Notes: generated from the sequence alone by a model not told the origin. A DNA stretch of 64,000 nucleotides from CAVQGZ01 sp963714455 (GCA_963714455.1 CAVQON010000015.1:248001-312000); one strand, 5' to 3'. Shown: positions 8,825 through 17,095, counted from the stretch's first letter. Translations and numbers: made by a program.

Positions 8825-9061
8825 GTGACCGTGCAGGCCTACATCCTCATCCAGACCGAGGTCGGCAAGGCTGCTGAGGTGGCCCGCACGATCTCCGGGC
8901 TCACCGGCATCGCGCTGGCCGAGGACGTGACGGGTCCCTACGACGTGATCGTTCGCGCCGAGGCCCGTGACGTCGACGAGCTGGGCAAGCTGGTGGTGGC
9001 CAACGTGCAGACCGTGCCCGGCATCACCCGAACCCTGACCTGCCCTGTCGTCCACCTGTAG
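8825..9061 (+). CDS. Stand-alone Lrp/AsnC ligand-binding (RAM) domain protein
   Basis: A 78-aa protein made only of the alpha/beta RAM domain that senses amino acids in Lrp/AsnC regulators, with no DNA-binding helix-turn-helix. Recognisable features are VQAYILIQTEVGKA at the N-terminus and VTGPYDVIV in the middle (the G-x-YD-hydrophobic turn near the ligand site). Such domains oligomerise and may modulate full-length Lrp proteins or act as ligand sensors. The GTG start has GGGAG about 5 nt upstream. It is followed 22 bp later by the DUF3515 gene. Confidence 0.88.
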   Translation: MTVQAYILIQTEVGKAAEVARTISGLTGIALAEDVTGPYDVIVRAEARDVDELGKLVVANVQTVPGITRTLTCPVVHL

Positions 9062-9083
9062 AGCCGCCGCCGGCGTCGCGGCC

Positions 9084-9497
9084 ATGGCGCTGACGGGCGC
9101 CGGGTGCGGCTTCGGCGCCGTCGAGGTCGCCGAGCACGAGACCGAGCCGGGCACGGCGCAGGTGTGCGCCGACCTGGTGGCGGCGCTGCCGGAGGTCGTG
9201 GACGACGCCGTGCGCCGCGACGTCTCCCCCGCCTCGCCGGGCGTGGCGGCCTGGGGTCAGCCGCCGATCATCCTGCGCTGCGGAGTCGGCGAGCCGACCG
9301 GTGTCGACCCGACCCTCGCCGTGCTCGACGTCGCGGGAGTCGGCTGGCGGGCCGTCCCGGGCGAGGGGGGAACCTTCTTCTACACCGCGGACCGGGTGGC
9401 GGTCGTCGAGCTCGCCGTGCCCGCCGACTACGCCCCGGAGGGCGAGACCCTGGTCGACCTCGCCCCCGCCGTGCTCGGCACCGTCCCGCCGGCCTAA
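9084..9497 (+). CDS. DUF3515 protein, probable lipoprotein
   Basis: A 137-aa member of the actinobacterial DUF3515 family, recognised by AWGQPPIILRCG in the centre and the position upstream of ddl (as Rv2980 in M. tuberculosis). Function is unknown. The only ATG leaves just seven residues before a cysteine (MALTGAGC), too short for a normal lipoprotein signal. The same frame encodes an Ala-rich hydrophobic stretch upstream until a stop at 9036-9038, so a non-standard start such as CTG at 9045 is possible. It overlaps the stop of ddl convergently by 4 bp. Confidence 0.75.
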   Translation: MALTGAGCGFGAVEVAEHETEPGTAQVCADLVAALPEVVDDAVRRDVSPASPGVAAWGQPPIILRCGVGEPTGVDPTLAVLDVAGVGWRAVPGEGGTFFYTADRVAVVELAVPADYAPEGETLVDLAPAVLGTVPPA

Positions 9498-10567
9498 CGC
9501 AGGCCCAACGGCCGACGCAGCGCCGTGGTGACCAACCGGTCGACGAGCCCGGCGTAGTCGATCCCGGACGCGGCCCACAGTCGCGGGAACATCGAGGACG
9601 GGGTGAACCCGGGCATCGTGTTCACCTCGTTGAGCACCAACCGGCCGTCCTCGGTGAGAAAGAAGTCGACCCGCGCCAGTCCTTCGCAGCTCAGCGCGGC
9701 GAAGGCGGCCGGGGCGAGATGCTTGAGCTGCCTGAGGACGTCGCTGTCGACGTCGGCCGGGATCACCAGCGTGAGCGCGTCCCCGTCGGTGTACTTGGCC
9801 TCGAAGTCGTAGAACTCGTGGTCGCCGCCGACCAGTACCTCGCCGAGCACGCTCACCTGCGGCGGCCCGCCGTCCGGGTCGTCGAGCACGCCGCACTCGA
9901 CCTCGCGGCCCACGACTGCCTCCTCCACCACGATCTTGGGGTCGAACTCCCCGGCGTGGGCGATCGCGGCAGCCAGGCCGTCCGGCGAGGTGACCTTCGT
10001 GATGCCGAAGCTCGACCCGGCCCGAGCCGGCTTGACGAAGACCGGCCACCCGAGGGCGCCGACCTCGGAGGTCACCGCCGCCGGGTCGGCGGCCCACCGG
10101 GCCAGGGTGAGGGTGACCCACCGGCACACCGGTACACCTGCTGCAGCCAGCAGGGTCTTCATCACTGCCTTGTCCATGGCGACCGCGCTGGCGAGCACCC
10201 CGGAGCCGACGTAGCGCACGTCGGCGACCTCCAGCAGGCCCTGGACGGTGCCGTCCTCGCCGTAGGCGCCGTGCAGCAGCGGAACCACCACGTCGACCTC
10301 GCTGAGCAGCGCGGGCGGCTGTCCGGGCGGGGTGGTCTCGTGAGCGTCGGTGGGGGTGACTTCGGGCAGGCCGTCAGCACCGAGGGGGGCCATGTCCTGC
10401 GGGTCGCTGCCCACGACCCACCGGCCCGCGCGCGTCACGCCCACAGCCACGACGTCGTAGCGCTCGCGGTCGAGGACAGTCATGACGGTGCCGGCGGTCA
10501 GGCACGAGATCGGGTGCTCGGGAGACCTGCCGCCGAAGACGACGGCCACCCGGGGGCGAGCGCTCAT
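9494..10567 (-). CDS. ddl: D-alanine-D-alanine ligase
   Basis: ATP-grasp ligase that makes the D-Ala-D-Ala dipeptide of peptidoglycan in the cytoplasm. The 357-aa protein begins with the nucleotide-fold VAVVFGGRSPEHPIS, then LLHGAYGEDGTVQG (substrate loop), VFVKPARAGSSFGITKV (ATP-grasp lysine) and the C-terminal NEVNTMPGFT motif with Mg-binding Glu and Asn. The frame is open further upstream, but the family start is the ATG ending at 10567. It is divergent from the PLP enzyme with a 35-bp spacer. Confidence 0.96.
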   Translation of the reverse strand: MSARPRVAVVFGGRSPEHPISCLTAGTVMTVLDRERYDVVAVGVTRAGRWVVGSDPQDMAPLGADGLPEVTPTDAHETTPPGQPPALLSEVDVVVPLLHGAYGEDGTVQGLLEVADVRYVGSGVLASAVAMDKAVMKTLLAAAGVPVCRWVTLTLARWAADPAAVTSEVGALGWPVFVKPARAGSSFGITKVTSPDGLAAAIAHAGEFDPKIVVEEAVVGREVECGVLDDPDGGPPQVSVLGEVLVGGDHEFYDFEAKYTDGDALTLVIPADVDSDVLRQLKHLAPAAFAALSCEGLARVDFFLTEDGRLVLNEVNTMPGFTPSSMFPRLWAASGIDYAGLVDRLVTTALRRPLGLR

Positions 10568-10602
10568 CGCGCCGAGCGTATCGGCGTGGCAGCATCGCCA
10601 CG

Positions 10603-11676
10603 GTGAGCGACGCAGCGTGGCGCCCGTCGACCCGGGCGGTGGTGGCCGGTCGACCGGCTGCGGTCCCCGACGCCCCGACCTCGGTGCCCGTCGTGGCCAC
10701 CTCGACGTTCGTCGCCGGCGGCGAGCGCGGGTACGGCCGCTACGCCAACCCGACGTGGGAGGCGTTCGAAGAGGCCATGGGCTCGCTGGAGGGCGGGCAT
10801 GCCGTCGCCTTCGCCTCCGGCATGGCAGCGGTGTCGGCCGTGGTGGCCGTGCTGACCGAGACGGCTGACCCCCACGCGGCCGTGGTCGTGCCCAGCGACG
10901 GGTACCACACCGCGATCGACCTGATCGCCGCCACCGGCCGCGAGATCCGCTCGGTGCCCATGAGCGACACGGCTGCGGTGGTGGCGGCGTGCGACGGCGC
11001 AGCGCTGCTGTGGGTGGAGACGCCGACGAACCCGTTGCTGGACGTCGCCGACCTGCCGGCGGTCGTGGCCGGGGCCAGGTCGGCTCACGTACCCGTGGCC
11101 GTCGACGCGACCGCCGCCACTCCGATGCTGATGACACCGCTGGCGGACGGGGCGGACGTCGTGGTGCACGCGGCCACGAAGTACCTGTCCGGGCACTCCG
11201 ACGTACTCATGGGCGTCGTCGCGGCGGGTGACGCCCAGCTGGCCGAGCGGGTGCGCGCCCACCGCACCCGGCACGGGGCGATCCCGGGACCCTTCGAGAC
11301 ATGGCTGGCGCTGCGCGGCCTGCGAACGCTCGCGGTACGGATGGACCGCGCGCAGGCCAACGCCGCTGAGCTGGCCCGACGGCTCGTCGCCCATGACTGC
11401 GTGGCTCGGGTGCGCTACCCGGGCTTCGGCGGGCTCGTGTCGATCGAGGTCCACGGTGGCGCCGAGGCTGCCGACGCCGTGACGTCGGGCACCCGGCTCT
11501 GGGTGCACGCGACGTCCTTCGGTGGCGTCGAGTCGCTGCTGGAACGTCGGCGCCGCTGGCCGAGCGAGCGGGCGAGCGTGCCGGAGAACCTCGTGCGCCT
11601 GTCCGTCGGCGTCGAGGACGTCGATGACCTCTGGGACGACCTCGACGCCGCGTTGCGAGCGGCTACTCGGACGTGA
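10603..11676 (+). CDS. Transsulfuration-family PLP enzyme (cystathionine gamma-synthase/lyase-like)
   Basis: A 357-aa Cys/Met-metabolism PLP enzyme. Visible motifs are YGRYANPTWEAFE (PLP phosphate contact from the partner subunit), FASGMAAV, DATAATPM, the PLP lysine in HAATKYLSGHSD, and SFGGVES near the C-terminus. It is slightly short for the family (380-400 aa) and the GTG start leaves little N-terminal arm. The exact reaction cannot be read from the sequence: cystathionine gamma-synthase, lyase and O-acylhomoserine sulfhydrylase are all possible. It overlaps gpsA convergently by 14 bp. Confidence 0.85.
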   Translation: MSDAAWRPSTRAVVAGRPAAVPDAPTSVPVVATSTFVAGGERGYGRYANPTWEAFEEAMGSLEGGHAVAFASGMAAVSAVVAVLTETADPHAAVVVPSDGYHTAIDLIAATGREIRSVPMSDTAAVVAACDGAALLWVETPTNPLLDVADLPAVVAGARSAHVPVAVDATAATPMLMTPLADGADVVVHAATKYLSGHSDVLMGVVAAGDAQLAERVRAHRTRHGAIPGPFETWLALRGLRTLAVRMDRAQANAAELARRLVAHDCVARVRYPGFGGLVSIEVHGGAEAADAVTSGTRLWVHATSFGGVESLLERRRRWPSERASVPENLVRLSVGVEDVDDLWDDLDAALRAATRT

Positions 11677-12655
11677 CGTCGCGCGACAGCAGCCCGTCCA
11701 TCATGTCGATCGGGGTCAGCTCGCCGCGCACGACCGACACGACGTGGGCCACGATCGGCATGGGAACGTCAGCCGCGCGCGCCATCTCCAGGATCGACTC
11801 GCACGACTTCACGCCCTCGGCCACCTGACGCGTCGAGGCCGCGATCTCGGCGACGGTCTCCCCGCGGCCCATCCGCTCACCGAACGTGCGGTTGCGCGAG
11901 AGCGGTGACATGCACGTGGCGACCAGGTCGCCGAGCCCGGCAAGGCCGGCGAACGTTGCCTGCGAGGCGCCCATCGCGACCCCGAGCCGGGTGGTCTCGG
12001 CGAGCCCCCGGGTGATCACCGCCGCCTTGGCGTTCTCGCCGAACTCCAGCCCGTCAGCGATACCCGTCGCCAGGGCGATGACGTTCTTGACCGCCCCGCC
12101 CAGCTCGGTGCCGACGACGTCGGTGTTGGTGTAGGGCCGGAACCGCAACGTGTGGCAGGCGTGCTGCACCGCGATGGCGTTCTGCTCGTTGGTGCACGCC
12201 ACGGTCGTGGCCGCAGGCTCGCGCTTGGCGATCTCGCGGGCCAGGTTCGGTCCCGACACCGCCACGAGCTGCTCGTCGGGGGTGCCCAGCATCTCGCCGA
12301 TCACCTGGGTCATGCGCTTGGCCGTGTTCAGCTCGATGCCCTTCATGAGGCTGACCAGCAGCGCGTCGGGCGGGATGACGTCCTTCCACGCCACGAGGTT
12401 GGCCCGCAGCGTCTGGGCAGGCACCGCGAACACCACCATCTCGGCGTCGGCCAGCGCGTCCGCGGCGTCGTTCGTGGCCCGCACGTTCTCGTCCAGCCCG
12501 ATACCGGGGTGGTAGACGGGGTTCTCGTGCGTGCGGTTGATGAGGTCACAGACCTCCGGCTCGTAGCCCCACATCGTCACGTCGGTGCCCGCGTCGGTCA
12601 GCACCATGCCGAACGCCGTGCCCCACGAACCGGTGCCCATCACTGTTGCCCGCAT
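11663..12655 (-). CDS. gpsA: NAD(P)-dependent glycerol-3-phosphate dehydrogenase
   Basis: Makes sn-glycerol 3-phosphate from dihydroxyacetone phosphate for phospholipid synthesis. The 330-aa protein starts MRATVMGTGSWGTAF (GxGxxG dinucleotide fold), has SLMKGIEL and the C-terminal GGAVKNVIALATGIADGL signature with the catalytic lysine. A strong GGAAGAGGG Shine-Dalgarno precedes the ATG at 12655, which rules out the longer open frame. It lies downstream of the acyltransferase gene, which consumes its product class. Confidence 0.96.
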   Translation of the reverse strand: MRATVMGTGSWGTAFGMVLTDAGTDVTMWGYEPEVCDLINRTHENPVYHPGIGLDENVRATNDAADALADAEMVVFAVPAQTLRANLVAWKDVIPPDALLVSLMKGIELNTAKRMTQVIGEMLGTPDEQLVAVSGPNLAREIAKREPAATTVACTNEQNAIAVQHACHTLRFRPYTNTDVVGTELGGAVKNVIALATGIADGLEFGENAKAAVITRGLAETTRLGVAMGASQATFAGLAGLGDLVATCMSPLSRNRTFGERMGRGETVAEIAASTRQVAEGVKSCESILEMARAADVPMPIVAHVVSVVRGELTPIDMMDGLLSRDVTSE

Positions 12656-12699
12656 GTCATCCCTCTTCCTCGTTGCTCGGTCGTACGCGACGCGGTGCG

Positions 12700-13449
12700 T
12701 CAGCGCTGTCTCTTTCTCGGGTTGCCGGTGGCCGCTACCCCGGCGCGCGCCGGGTCGAACCGTTGTGGCGGAGCCGGCTCGCCGCGGATGCCCTCCAGCA
12801 GTTCGGTGATGGACGCCATGACGCGGTCGGTGGCCTCGCGCAGCGCCGCGGCGGACCGCGGCCCCGAGAGCCCGGACAGGTCGACCGGCGGTCCCATCCG
12901 GACAGTCACCGTCACTGGCGGGAAGACGCGAGCGACGCGCGCGTAGGGCGGCAGGACGCGCTGGGCGCCCCAGTGCGCCAGGGGGATCACCGGGCACCCC
13001 GTCTCCAGGGCGATGCGTGCGGCACCGGACTTGCCGCGCATGGGCCACATGTCCGGGTCACGGGTGAGCGTGGCCTCCGGGTAGACGACGACGCAGCTAC
13101 CTCCCCGCACGGCGTCGAACGCTCCGCGCAGCGACTCGACGGCATCCTTGCTGTCGCGGTACACCGGGATCTGCCCGAGGTGTCGCAGCAGGTCGCCGGC
13201 GACCGGGGCCTCGAAGAGCGACGCCTTGGCCATGAACCTCGGCACGCGGTCGTTGTCGTTCAAGAAGTGCGCCACGACCATCGGGTCGATCTCGGACACG
13301 TGGTTGGCGGCGACGACGCAGCCGACCCCTTCGGGGGGAAGGTTCTCTTCTCCGGCCCAGTCCCGGCGGGTGATGAGGGTCATGGGCGGCTTGAACCCGG
13401 CCACCAACGTCCGGTACGTGATGCTCCTCGCGCTACGTCGGTCGCTCAC
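12700..13449 (-). CDS. 1-acyl-sn-glycerol-3-phosphate acyltransferase (PlsC-like)
   Basis: A 249-aa PlsC-family acyltransferase, probably making phosphatidic acid from lysophosphatidic acid at the membrane. The catalytic NHVSEID motif (HX4D) near residue 50 is intact. The glycerophosphate-binding motif reads VVVYPEATLTRDPD, where the family usually has PEGT, an unusual Gly-to-Ala change. The C-terminus is basic. The GTG at 13449 is preferred over the upstream ATG because VSDRRSARS begins the conserved region. It is paired with gpsA. Confidence 0.88.
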   Translation of the reverse strand: MSDRRSARSITYRTLVAGFKPPMTLITRRDWAGEENLPPEGVGCVVAANHVSEIDPMVVAHFLNDNDRVPRFMAKASLFEAPVAGDLLRHLGQIPVYRDSKDAVESLRGAFDAVRGGSCVVVYPEATLTRDPDMWPMRGKSGAARIALETGCPVIPLAHWGAQRVLPPYARVARVFPPVTVTVRMGPPVDLSGLSGPRSAAALREATDRVMASITELLEGIRGEPAPPQRFDPARAGVAATGNPRKRQR

Positions 13450-13476
13450 TCCCTGCCTTTCGTCGACGGTAGGCGC

Positions 13477-13509
13477 ATCCTGCCGTATCGCGGCGTCGCC
13501 TGGCAGGAT
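13477..13509. promoter_or_regulatory. Inverted repeat between the PlsC-like gene and fbiD
   Basis: ATCCTGCC (13477-13484) and GGCAGGAT (13502-13509) form an 8-bp inverted repeat around a 17-bp centre in the divergent spacer. The right arm places CAGGAT 8 nt upstream of the fbiD ATG. The left arm places the same hexamer upstream of the acyltransferase. It could be a pair of mirrored -10 boxes or a dimeric operator. Confidence 0.35.
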
Positions 13510-13517
13510 CACCGGCG

Positions 13518-14162
13518 ATGAGCCCAGGCATGCGGTGGACGGCGGTGGTCCCGGTGAAGCGCACCGAGCTCGCCAAGTCCAGGCTCACGGGCGCGGATGC
13601 CGGGCTTCGACGCCGCATCGCCCTCGCTGTGGCAGCCGACACCGTGCGCGCACTACGGCACAGCGAGTGCGTCGCCGCGACCATCGTCGTCACCGACGAC
13701 GAGGTGGCTGCCCGCGCGCTGCGGGCACTGGGCGCCCGTGTCGTGGCGGACGAGCCGGACGCAGGGCTCAACCCGGCGCTGGCCCACGGCGCCGACCTTG
13801 CCTCGAGGTGGTACCCGAGCACCGGGGTGGCCCTGGTGTCGGCCGACCTGCCGGCCGCACGGCCGCGCGAGGTCGAGCGCGCCCTGGCCGAGTGCGCACC
13901 CGTCGACCGCGCGTTCGTGTGCGACGTGGCCGGCACGGGAACGACGATGCTGACCGCCCGGCCGGGCCAGCCGATACGTCCACGGTTCGGCAGCCGGTCG
14001 AGGGCAGCGCACCGCAGCGACGGGTGCATCGAGGTGCGACGTCGCGACATCGTCTCGCTGCGCCGCGACGTCGACACCTGGGTCGACCTGTGGGACGCCG
14101 CTCGCCTCGGACTGGGACCCGCGACGCGGGCGGTCTGGGACGAGGTGAGCGGAAGGGTGTGA
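13518..14162 (+). CDS. fbiD: Phosphoenolpyruvate guanylyltransferase FbiD (CofC family)
   Basis: Cofactor F420 biosynthesis enzyme that activates PEP (or 2-phospholactate in archaeal CofC) with GTP. The 214-aa nucleotidyltransferase starts WTAVVPVKRTELAKSRL, the conserved PxK...KSRL guanylyl-binding segment, and has VSADLPAA (metal-binding Asp) in the middle. The neighbourhood gpsA-fbiD-hup-leuD matches M. tuberculosis Rv2982c-Rv2987c, where Rv2983 is FbiD. There is no Shine-Dalgarno; a CAGGAT box lies 8 nt upstream, suggesting a leaderless mRNA. Confidence 0.9.
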   Translation: MSPGMRWTAVVPVKRTELAKSRLTGADAGLRRRIALAVAADTVRALRHSECVAATIVVTDDEVAARALRALGARVVADEPDAGLNPALAHGADLASRWYPSTGVALVSADLPAARPREVERALAECAPVDRAFVCDVAGTGTTMLTARPGQPIRPRFGSRSRAAHRSDGCIEVRRRDIVSLRRDVDTWVDLWDAARLGLGPATRAVWDEVSGRV

Positions 14163-14163
14163 C

Positions 14164-14883
14164 TCAGCTGCCGGCGGAGCCGGTGTCGTTCGATGCCGCC
14201 GCCTCCGCAGCCGGAGTCGACGCCGGTGGGGTGGCCGGCGTCGCCGCCGGCGCCTTGGTCGCCGCGGCCTTCTTGGCCGGAGCCTTCTTCGCCGGAGCCT
14301 TCTTGGCCGGGGCCTTCTTGGCGGGGGCCGTGGCGGTGGCCTTCGTGGCGGTGGCCTTGGCCGCGGGCGCCTTCTTCGCCGGAGCCTTCTTGGCCGGCGC
14401 CTTGGCTGCGGGGGCCTTCGTGGCGGGGGCCTTTGCGGCCGGGGCCTTCTTCGCCGGAGCCTTCTTGGCGGGGGCCTTCTTCGCCGGAGCCTTGGCCGCG
14501 GGAGCCTTGGCCGCGGGAGCCTTGGCCGCCGGAGCCTTGGGCGCGGGAGCCTTGGGCGCGGGCTTCGCGTCCGTGCCCACACCCGGGATCATGCTGGGCA
14601 AGTCTTTGATTCCCTCAACGACCTGCTTGAAGTCGGTGCTCGGCCGAAACCTCGGCACTCGGCTGGCAGCCTTCTCGATGGTCTCGCCCGTGGCCGGGTT
14701 GCGAACCTGGCGCGCAGCCTTCTCCACGGCCTCGAAGACGCCGAGGCCCTTGACCCGCACCTTGTCGCCCTCGTTGATGCTGCGCTGGATCACGTCGACC
14801 ACCGCGTCGACCGCGCGCTCGGCGTCTTTCTTGGTGCTGTCGAGGCGCTTGGCGATCTCGTCGATCAGCTCTGCTCTGTTCAC
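14164..14883 (-). CDS. hup: HU-family nucleoid protein with histone-H1-like tail
   Basis: DNA-bending nucleoid protein of 239 aa. Residues 1-92 are a standard HU domain (VNRAELIDEIAKRL start, GLGVFEAVEKAARQVRNP, RPSTDFK). The rest is a low-complexity tail built from KKAPA, AKAPA and TKAPA units and ending in an acidic Ala-rich patch. Such tails are typical of actinobacterial HupB/HupS and give extra DNA compaction. The GTG at 14883 has a GGGGAGG Shine-Dalgarno. It is convergent with fbiD with a 1-bp gap. Confidence 0.96.
   Translation of the reverse strand: MNRAELIDEIAKRLDSTKKDAERAVDAVVDVIQRSINEGDKVRVKGLGVFEAVEKAARQVRNPATGETIEKAASRVPRFRPSTDFKQVVEGIKDLPSMIPGVGTDAKPAPKAPAPKAPAAKAPAAKAPAAKAPAKKAPAKKAPAKKAPAAKAPATKAPAAKAPAKKAPAKKAPAAKATATKATATAPAKKAPAKKAPAKKAPAKKAAATKAPAATPATPPASTPAAEAAASNDTGSAGS
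14265..14565. repeat. Degenerate short tandem repeats encoding the HU tail
   Basis: About 15-bp units of the type GCC TTC TTC GCC GGA (plus-strand reading), with GCC TTC TTG GCC GGG variants, repeat through this stretch and encode the AKKAPA-type tail of HU. Repeats of this kind slip easily, so tail length probably varies between strains. Confidence 0.75.
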
Positions 14884-14952
14884 TTCAGGCCTCCCCGGCC
14901 GCTGAGTTGGGAACGTGCTGTGAAACCTAGGGAATCGCGCGCCGTGTCGCAA

Positions 14953-15576
14953 TCACTGATGGTCAGTTGCTTCGGCGAGTCGTGGCAGGGTACGCGGCTT
15001 GAAGGACGGCCGCGCCGCCTCGTACGCGTCGATCTGGTCGGTGTGGCGCATCGTCAGCCCGATGTCGTCGAGACCCTCCATGAGCCGCCACCGGGTGTAG
15101 TCGTCGATCTCGAAGGCAGCCTCGATGCCCGCTGCCGGCACGGCGACCGTGCGCTCGGCGAGGTCGACCGTCACCTCGTAGTCGGGGTGGGCGTCCAGCA
15201 CGTCCCACAGGCTGTCGACGACCTGCTGGTCGACCTGCGCGGCAAGCAGCCCCGCCTTGCCGGCGTTGCCCCGAAAGATGTCGGCGAAGCGGGACGAGAG
15301 CACGACGGCGAACCCGTAGTCCTGCAGGGCCCAGACCGCGTGCTCACGTGACGAGCCGGTGCCGAAGTCGGGGCCGGCCACCAGCACGCTCACCCCGGCG
15401 TGCTCCGCGCGGTTCAGCACGAAGTCGGGGTCGCGCCGCCAGGCGGCGAAGCAGCCGTCGGCGAAGCCGGTGCGCGTCACCCGTTTGAGGTAGACGGCGG
15501 GCACGATCTGGTCGGTGTCGACGTTGCTGCGCCGCAACGGTGCAGCCCGTCCGGTGTGAACGGTGATGGGGTTCAT
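14953..15576 (-). CDS. leuD: 3-isopropylmalate dehydratase small subunit
   Basis: Second step of leucine biosynthesis as the LeuC-LeuD heterodimer. The 207-aa protein has the swivel-domain signature GPDFGTGSSREHAVWAL near residue 70 and starts with MNPITVHTGRAAPL. It lies 2 bp after leuC on the same strand and so forms a two-gene operon under the leuC-regulator intergenic region. Confidence 0.97.
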   Translation of the reverse strand: MNPITVHTGRAAPLRRSNVDTDQIVPAVYLKRVTRTGFADGCFAAWRRDPDFVLNRAEHAGVSVLVAGPDFGTGSSREHAVWALQDYGFAVVLSSRFADIFRGNAGKAGLLAAQVDQQVVDSLWDVLDAHPDYEVTVDLAERTVAVPAAGIEAAFEIDDYTRWRLMEGLDDIGLTMRHTDQIDAYEAARPSFKPRTLPRLAEATDHQ

Positions 15577-15578
15577 GG

Positions 15579-17009
15579 TCAGGCTCCCACGAGCGTGTCG
15601 GTCGCCACCGGGGCGAGGTCGTCAGGTGAGCTGAGGTGACCGGTGACCGCCGTGGCGGCGGCAACCAGCGGCGACACCAGGTGGGTGCGGCCGCCGGCGC
15701 CCTGGCGGCCCTCGAAGTTGCGGTTCGAGGTCGACGCGCTGCGCTCGCCGGGCGAGAGCTGGTCGGGGTTCATCCCGAGGCACATCGAGCAGCCGGCGCC
15801 GCGCCACTCCGCCCCAGCGTCGAGGAAGACCTGGTGCAGCCCCTCCGCCTCGGCCTGCAACCGCACTCGAGCCGAGCCGGGCACCACGAGAAGCCGGACG
15901 GTGTCGGCCACGGTGCGGCCCTCGATCACGGCGGCGGCGGCACGCAGGTCTTCGATGCGCCCGTTCGTGCACGAGCCGAGGAAGACCGTGTCGACGGCGA
16001 TGTCGCGAAGCGGAGTCCCCGGTGTGAGAGCCATGTACTCCAGCGCACGCTCGGCGGCGCTGCGGTCGACCGGGTCGGCGAAGTCGGCCGGGTCGGGAAC
16101 CGACGCCGAGAGCGGCAGGCCCTGACCGGGGTTCGTACCCCACGTGACGAACGGCGCGATGTCGGCGGCGTCGAGCACGACCTCTCGGTCGAACGTGGCG
16201 TCGTCGTCGGTGCGCAGCGTTCGCCAGTAGGCGACGGCGTCGTCCCAGTCGTGGCCCTGCGGGGCGTGGGGGCGGCCCTGCACGTAGGCGAACGTCGTCT
16301 CGTCCGGGGCGATCATGCCGGCGCGGGCACCTGCCTCGATGGACATGTTGCAGATGGTCATGCGGGCTTCCATGCTCAGCGCCTGGATCGCCGTCCCGCG
16401 GTACTCCAGCACGTAGCCCTGCCCACCGCCGGTACCGATGGTCGCGATGACAGCCAGGATGACGTCCTTGGCGGTCACCCCCGGCTTCAGCGTGCCGTCG
16501 ACGGTGATCGCCATGGTCTTGAAGGGCTTGAGCGGCAGCGTCTGGGTGGCCATGACGTGCTCGACCTCGCTGGTGCCGATGCCGAACGCCAGCGCGCCGA
16601 AGGCGCCGTGGGTGGAGGTGTGGGAGTCGCCGCACACGATCGTCATGCCCGGCTGCGTCAGGCCCAGCTGGGGCCCGATCACATGCACGATGCCCTGGTC
16701 GAGGTCACCCATGGGGTGCAGGCGCACACCGAACTCTGCACAGTTGGCCCGCAGCGTCTCCACCTGCGTGCGCGAGACCGGGTCGGCGATCGGCCGGCCG
16801 AGGTCGGTCGTCGGGACGTTGTGGTCCTCGGTCGCGATCGTCAGGTCGGGCCGGCGCAGCGGACGCCCGGAGAGGCGCAGGCCGTCGAACGCCTGAGGGC
16901 TCGTCACCTCGTGCAGCAGGTGCAGGTCGACGTAGAGCAGGTCGGGCTCGCCTTCGGCCTGTCGCACGACGTGGTCGTCCCACACCTTCTCCGCCAGCGT
17001 CCGACCCAT
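15579..17009 (-). CDS. leuC: 3-isopropylmalate dehydratase large subunit
   Basis: Aconitase-family [4Fe-4S] subunit, 476 aa. The cluster cysteines are visible in SCTNGRIEDL and in CSMCLGMNPDQL. The HTSTHGAFGALAFGIGTSE segment near residue 130 is typical of LeuC. The ATG at 17009 follows AAAGGGG by 7 nt and gives the family-standard MGRTLAEKVWDDH start, so the eight extra upstream codons are ignored. It is divergent from an IclR regulator and coupled to leuD. Confidence 0.97.
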   Translation of the reverse strand: MGRTLAEKVWDDHVVRQAEGEPDLLYVDLHLLHEVTSPQAFDGLRLSGRPLRRPDLTIATEDHNVPTTDLGRPIADPVSRTQVETLRANCAEFGVRLHPMGDLDQGIVHVIGPQLGLTQPGMTIVCGDSHTSTHGAFGALAFGIGTSEVEHVMATQTLPLKPFKTMAITVDGTLKPGVTAKDVILAVIATIGTGGGQGYVLEYRGTAIQALSMEARMTICNMSIEAGARAGMIAPDETTFAYVQGRPHAPQGHDWDDAVAYWRTLRTDDDATFDREVVLDAADIAPFVTWGTNPGQGLPLSASVPDPADFADPVDRSAAERALEYMALTPGTPLRDIAVDTVFLGSCTNGRIEDLRAAAAVIEGRTVADTVRLLVVPGSARVRLQAEAEGLHQVFLDAGAEWRGAGCSMCLGMNPDQLSPGERSASTSNRNFEGRQGAGGRTHLVSPLVAAATAVTGHLSSPDDLAPVATDTLVGA

Positions 17010-17044
17010 GCCGACACCCCTTTCCCTGGTCACTCCACCGTCCC

Positions 17045-17064
17045 ATATAGTGAGACGGCTATAT
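17045..17064. promoter_or_regulatory. Palindrome in the leuC-IclR regulator spacer, candidate operator
   Basis: ATATAG (17045-17050) and CTATAT (17059-17064) form a 6-8-6 inverted repeat, the only A/T-rich patch in the 86-bp divergent spacer. It lies where both promoters must be and is well placed as the operator of the adjacent IclR regulator. NdgR/LtbR proteins are known to control leuCD from this spacer in other actinobacteria. The binding itself is inferred. Confidence 0.5.
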
Positions 17065-17095
17065 CAATCTGCGGACAAGCGTACCGGAGGCTCCG

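Noticed and set aside
14265..14565. Possible CRISPR-like or regulatory repeat array
   Set aside because: The repeats are contiguous, degenerate and in frame with the HU tail; there are no spacers.
17010..17095. Leucine-rich leader peptide and attenuator before leuC
   Set aside because: The 86-bp spacer has no short ORF rich in Leu codons and no terminator. Control by the divergent IclR regulator is sufficient.
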